Shown here one piece after another: positions 33,055 to 34,508 of a DNA stretch of 34,508 nt. How positions within the stretch are numbered: position 1 is the stretch's first letter; each line of letters begins with the position of its first letter. Source of the DNA: Smittium culicis (lineage: Eukaryota; Kickxellomycota; Harpellomycetes; Harpellales; Legeriomycetaceae); contig LSSN01001689.1 in the NCBI GenBank assembly GCA_001970855.1, positions 1-34,508 of the forward strand, in the 5' to 3' direction. The position numbers and the translations under genes are program-made. A model generated the notes under the pieces. The model made no database searches and was not told the origin of the DNA. It saw only the letters and a list, made by a program, of their open reading frames with translations.

Positions 33055-34132
33055 TGCCGTATGATAAAACGAAGACATTCAATCGCAATTTATTACACAA
33101 ATGCGCTCAGTTTGCTCACATAAGTTTACCCTTAGTAGTCCTCATTAATCATCTCTAACACTATTTAATTCTCTTTAAGCCTGGATAATCAAATACTACT
33201 ATTTCAGTCTTCCTTAGCACTCTTATTATACGCATCGTTACATTTTTACTCAACAATACTAATTATTACCTCTTTCTATTTTTCGATTTATTTTAGCTTT
33301 AATTATATAGATTAATTGTCAATAATTACCTCTAAACATAATTATATTGATATTCTTGTTTATTTTGGATTCATATTTTAAACTCATTTGTTTATTTCTT
33401 TAATTATCAATGAAAAAGGCTTTTTAATTCAATTAAATATACAATACAAAACTGATCAGTTTGTATTTTTTATAACAAATTTAAACTCGCTCTTTTCTTT
33501 TGCATTCACACCAATCCAGTAAAAAAGATTTTCGTACGATTGAATTTTAATCAATTATAACTAGTTGTAATATTATCAGTTTAAAAACATATCTGCTCTA
33601 AATTTTTTTCTTTTATATCATAATCCATAATTCCATCAATAAATATTGATTCACAATAATATATTTTTTAAATCTCTTTCACCTCACCAGTAACACGTAA
33701 TTTTCGCTACCACCTAATAATAATTTCTTCTAAAACAGACTTATACTAATCCAGATCGATTAAAATTTTCCTTCTTATAATAAAATATAATCCGCTATGA
33801 TAATATAATTAAAAAATAAAATAGTTATCCATGTTTTTTCTAAAAAATTAAATTTACAAAATATCTTATAACATTATTTTCATGATAAATTAAAATGAAA
33901 ATAATCACTTAAATTTAAAAAACAATATTATCCTAATGCAAATTTGAGTAGATTTAAATTCAAATTGTATTCTTTTAATATATGTTTTTATTAAAAAATA
34001 CGAATATAAGTAATATAAATAAGTTAATTGTAGTAAATATAATATTAAAAAAATAATTTTTTCAGCCGACCCCCCTTCGCCGCTCTAGCAGCTCCATACC
34101 CACTGGGCATTGGTTCAAGGGGGCTGGTGAAT

Positions 34133-34156
34133 CACTTATACTTTGCAGTATAAGTG
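34133..34156. repeat. Perfect 10-bp hairpin inside retroelement frame
   Basis: CACTTATACT (34133-34142) and AGTATAAGTG (34147-34156) are exact reverse complements around TTGC. They lie 70-95 nt inside the element's 3' end, where non-LTR elements often carry a structured RNA recognised by the reverse transcriptase. Confidence 0.7.
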
Positions 34157-34220
34157 TTCTGGGCACGCGGATGCCGTTCAAAAATTTGGCTGTTTCCGGC
34201 TCAAAATTTTGATCGGCTGT

Positions 34221-34237
34221 GCCAGCTCGAAGCTGGC
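34221..34237. repeat. Perfect 7-bp hairpin GCCAGCT-CGA-AGCTGGC
   Basis: Exact inverted repeat with a 3-nt loop in the retroelement frame, the second such stem within about 100 nt of the first. Confidence 0.6.
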
Positions 34238-34255
34238 TCAAAGATTGTTTAGACT

Positions 34256-34268
34256 CCCCCCCCCCCCC
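34256..34268. repeat. Homopolymer C13
   Basis: Thirteen consecutive C, read as four Gly codons on the minus strand. It is a likely site of copy-number error in sequencing or replication, so the frame across it should be treated with caution. Confidence 0.9.
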
Positions 34269-34508
34269 AAGGAGTTTGCCAACTAGCCCCAACCGGGCTT
34301 CGTTGAAATTCGAAAGTAAATTTTTTTCGTCAGAGCGGATCGGCATCGGTATGAACCGGCAGATCGTCGATGATCGGTGATTTCGCCACTGGCTGAAGCT
34401 CAAAAGTATGTGGTCGACCTTCTCAGGCACACACAAGTTGCAGCAGGGGCAAAAATTTTTGAATTTTTGGTCGACGATTTTCATGTTCGACAGGCGCTGG
34501 GCGGTCCG

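Larger units (their letters stand above)
32276..34061. other. Intergenic region CTDSPL2 to retroelement fragment
   Basis: AT-rich on both sides of a less AT-rich patch at about 32.64-33.1 kb that holds CCAAT boxes, a TATA-like element and short ORFs on both strands. From 33.2 to 34.06 kb there is nothing but A/T-rich sequence. No recognised gene. Confidence 0.5.
34062..34508 (-). mobile_element. Non-LTR retrotransposon polyprotein C-terminus (partial)
   Basis: An open minus-strand frame runs from the right window edge to a TGA at 34064-34062, so its 5' part lies outside. The visible 148 or so residues contain CPCCNLCVPEKVDHILLSF and QWRNHR, which fits the CxxC...H...C zinc-knuckle region found after the reverse transcriptase of jockey/I-type non-LTR elements, then LVGKLLGGG. 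Only two Cys and one His of the knuckle are in place: the position expected to be the last Cys is Phe/Ser. G+C is far above the flanks, indicating foreign origin. A run of 13 C (34256-34268) sits in frame as Gly codons. A-rich sequence starts directly at the stop, as expected for a 3' tail. The ATG at 34484 is internal, not a start. Confidence 0.65.

Noticed and set aside
1..34508. CRISPR array, rRNA, defence or biosynthetic gene cluster
   Set aside because: No regularly spaced repeats with unique spacers, no rRNA-like sequence, and the genes are unrelated eukaryotic housekeeping functions.

Overview
This is a nuclear window from an AT-rich eukaryote, most likely an early-diverging fungus. 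The genes are eukaryotic housekeeping genes split by short GT-AG introns (about 75-230 nt). Non-coding DNA is extremely AT-rich. RMT2, IWR1, an OPT transporter, a PRP16 with a long disordered N-terminus and an ABCG half-transporter together fit a fungus. TAA, TAG and TGA are all used as stops, so the standard code applies. The composition and intron style would suit an insect-gut Kickxellomycotina/Harpellales-type genome, but that placement is inference only. Exon joins below were made by hand from GT/AG signals, frame continuity and family conservation.

Left half (1-15.3 kb), gene-dense: RPN13/ADRM1 (+, 637-1995, 4 exons), PRP16/DHX38 spliceosomal helicase (+, 2948-7542, 5 exons), RMT2 arginine methyltransferase (-, 8055-9209, 1 exon), IWR1 (+, 9942-11915, 9 exons) and MON1 (+, 12698-15331, 5 exons). 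RMT2 and IWR1 are head-to-head. PRP16/RMT2 and MON1/SLC33A1 are tail-to-tail.

Right half (15.7-34.5 kb), all major genes on the minus strand with much wider spacing: SLC33A1-type acetyl-CoA transporter (15768-18332, 6 exons), ABCG half-transporter (20744-22642, 1 exon), OPT oligopeptide transporter (24134-26644, 1 exon) and a CTDSPL2-type phosphatase (29504-32275, 5 exons). At the right edge is a GC-rich fragment that reads as the C-terminus of a non-LTR retrotransposon polyprotein (34062 to beyond 34508).

The genes do not form a pathway cluster. They are ordinary cellular functions: proteasome ubiquitin reception, splicing, ribosomal-protein methylation, Pol II import, Rab7 activation, ER acetyl-CoA import, export/uptake, and phosphatase signalling. 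No defence system, CRISPR, rRNA or convincing tRNA was seen. The more unusual signals are a strong phase-1 intron bias (19 of 28), three intronless genes among intron-rich neighbours, a start-stop mini-uORF before the ABCG start, recurrent CCAAT-type motifs confined to non-coding DNA, and two compact promoter-like patches with very short ORFs (about 19.8 and 32.7-33.05 kb).
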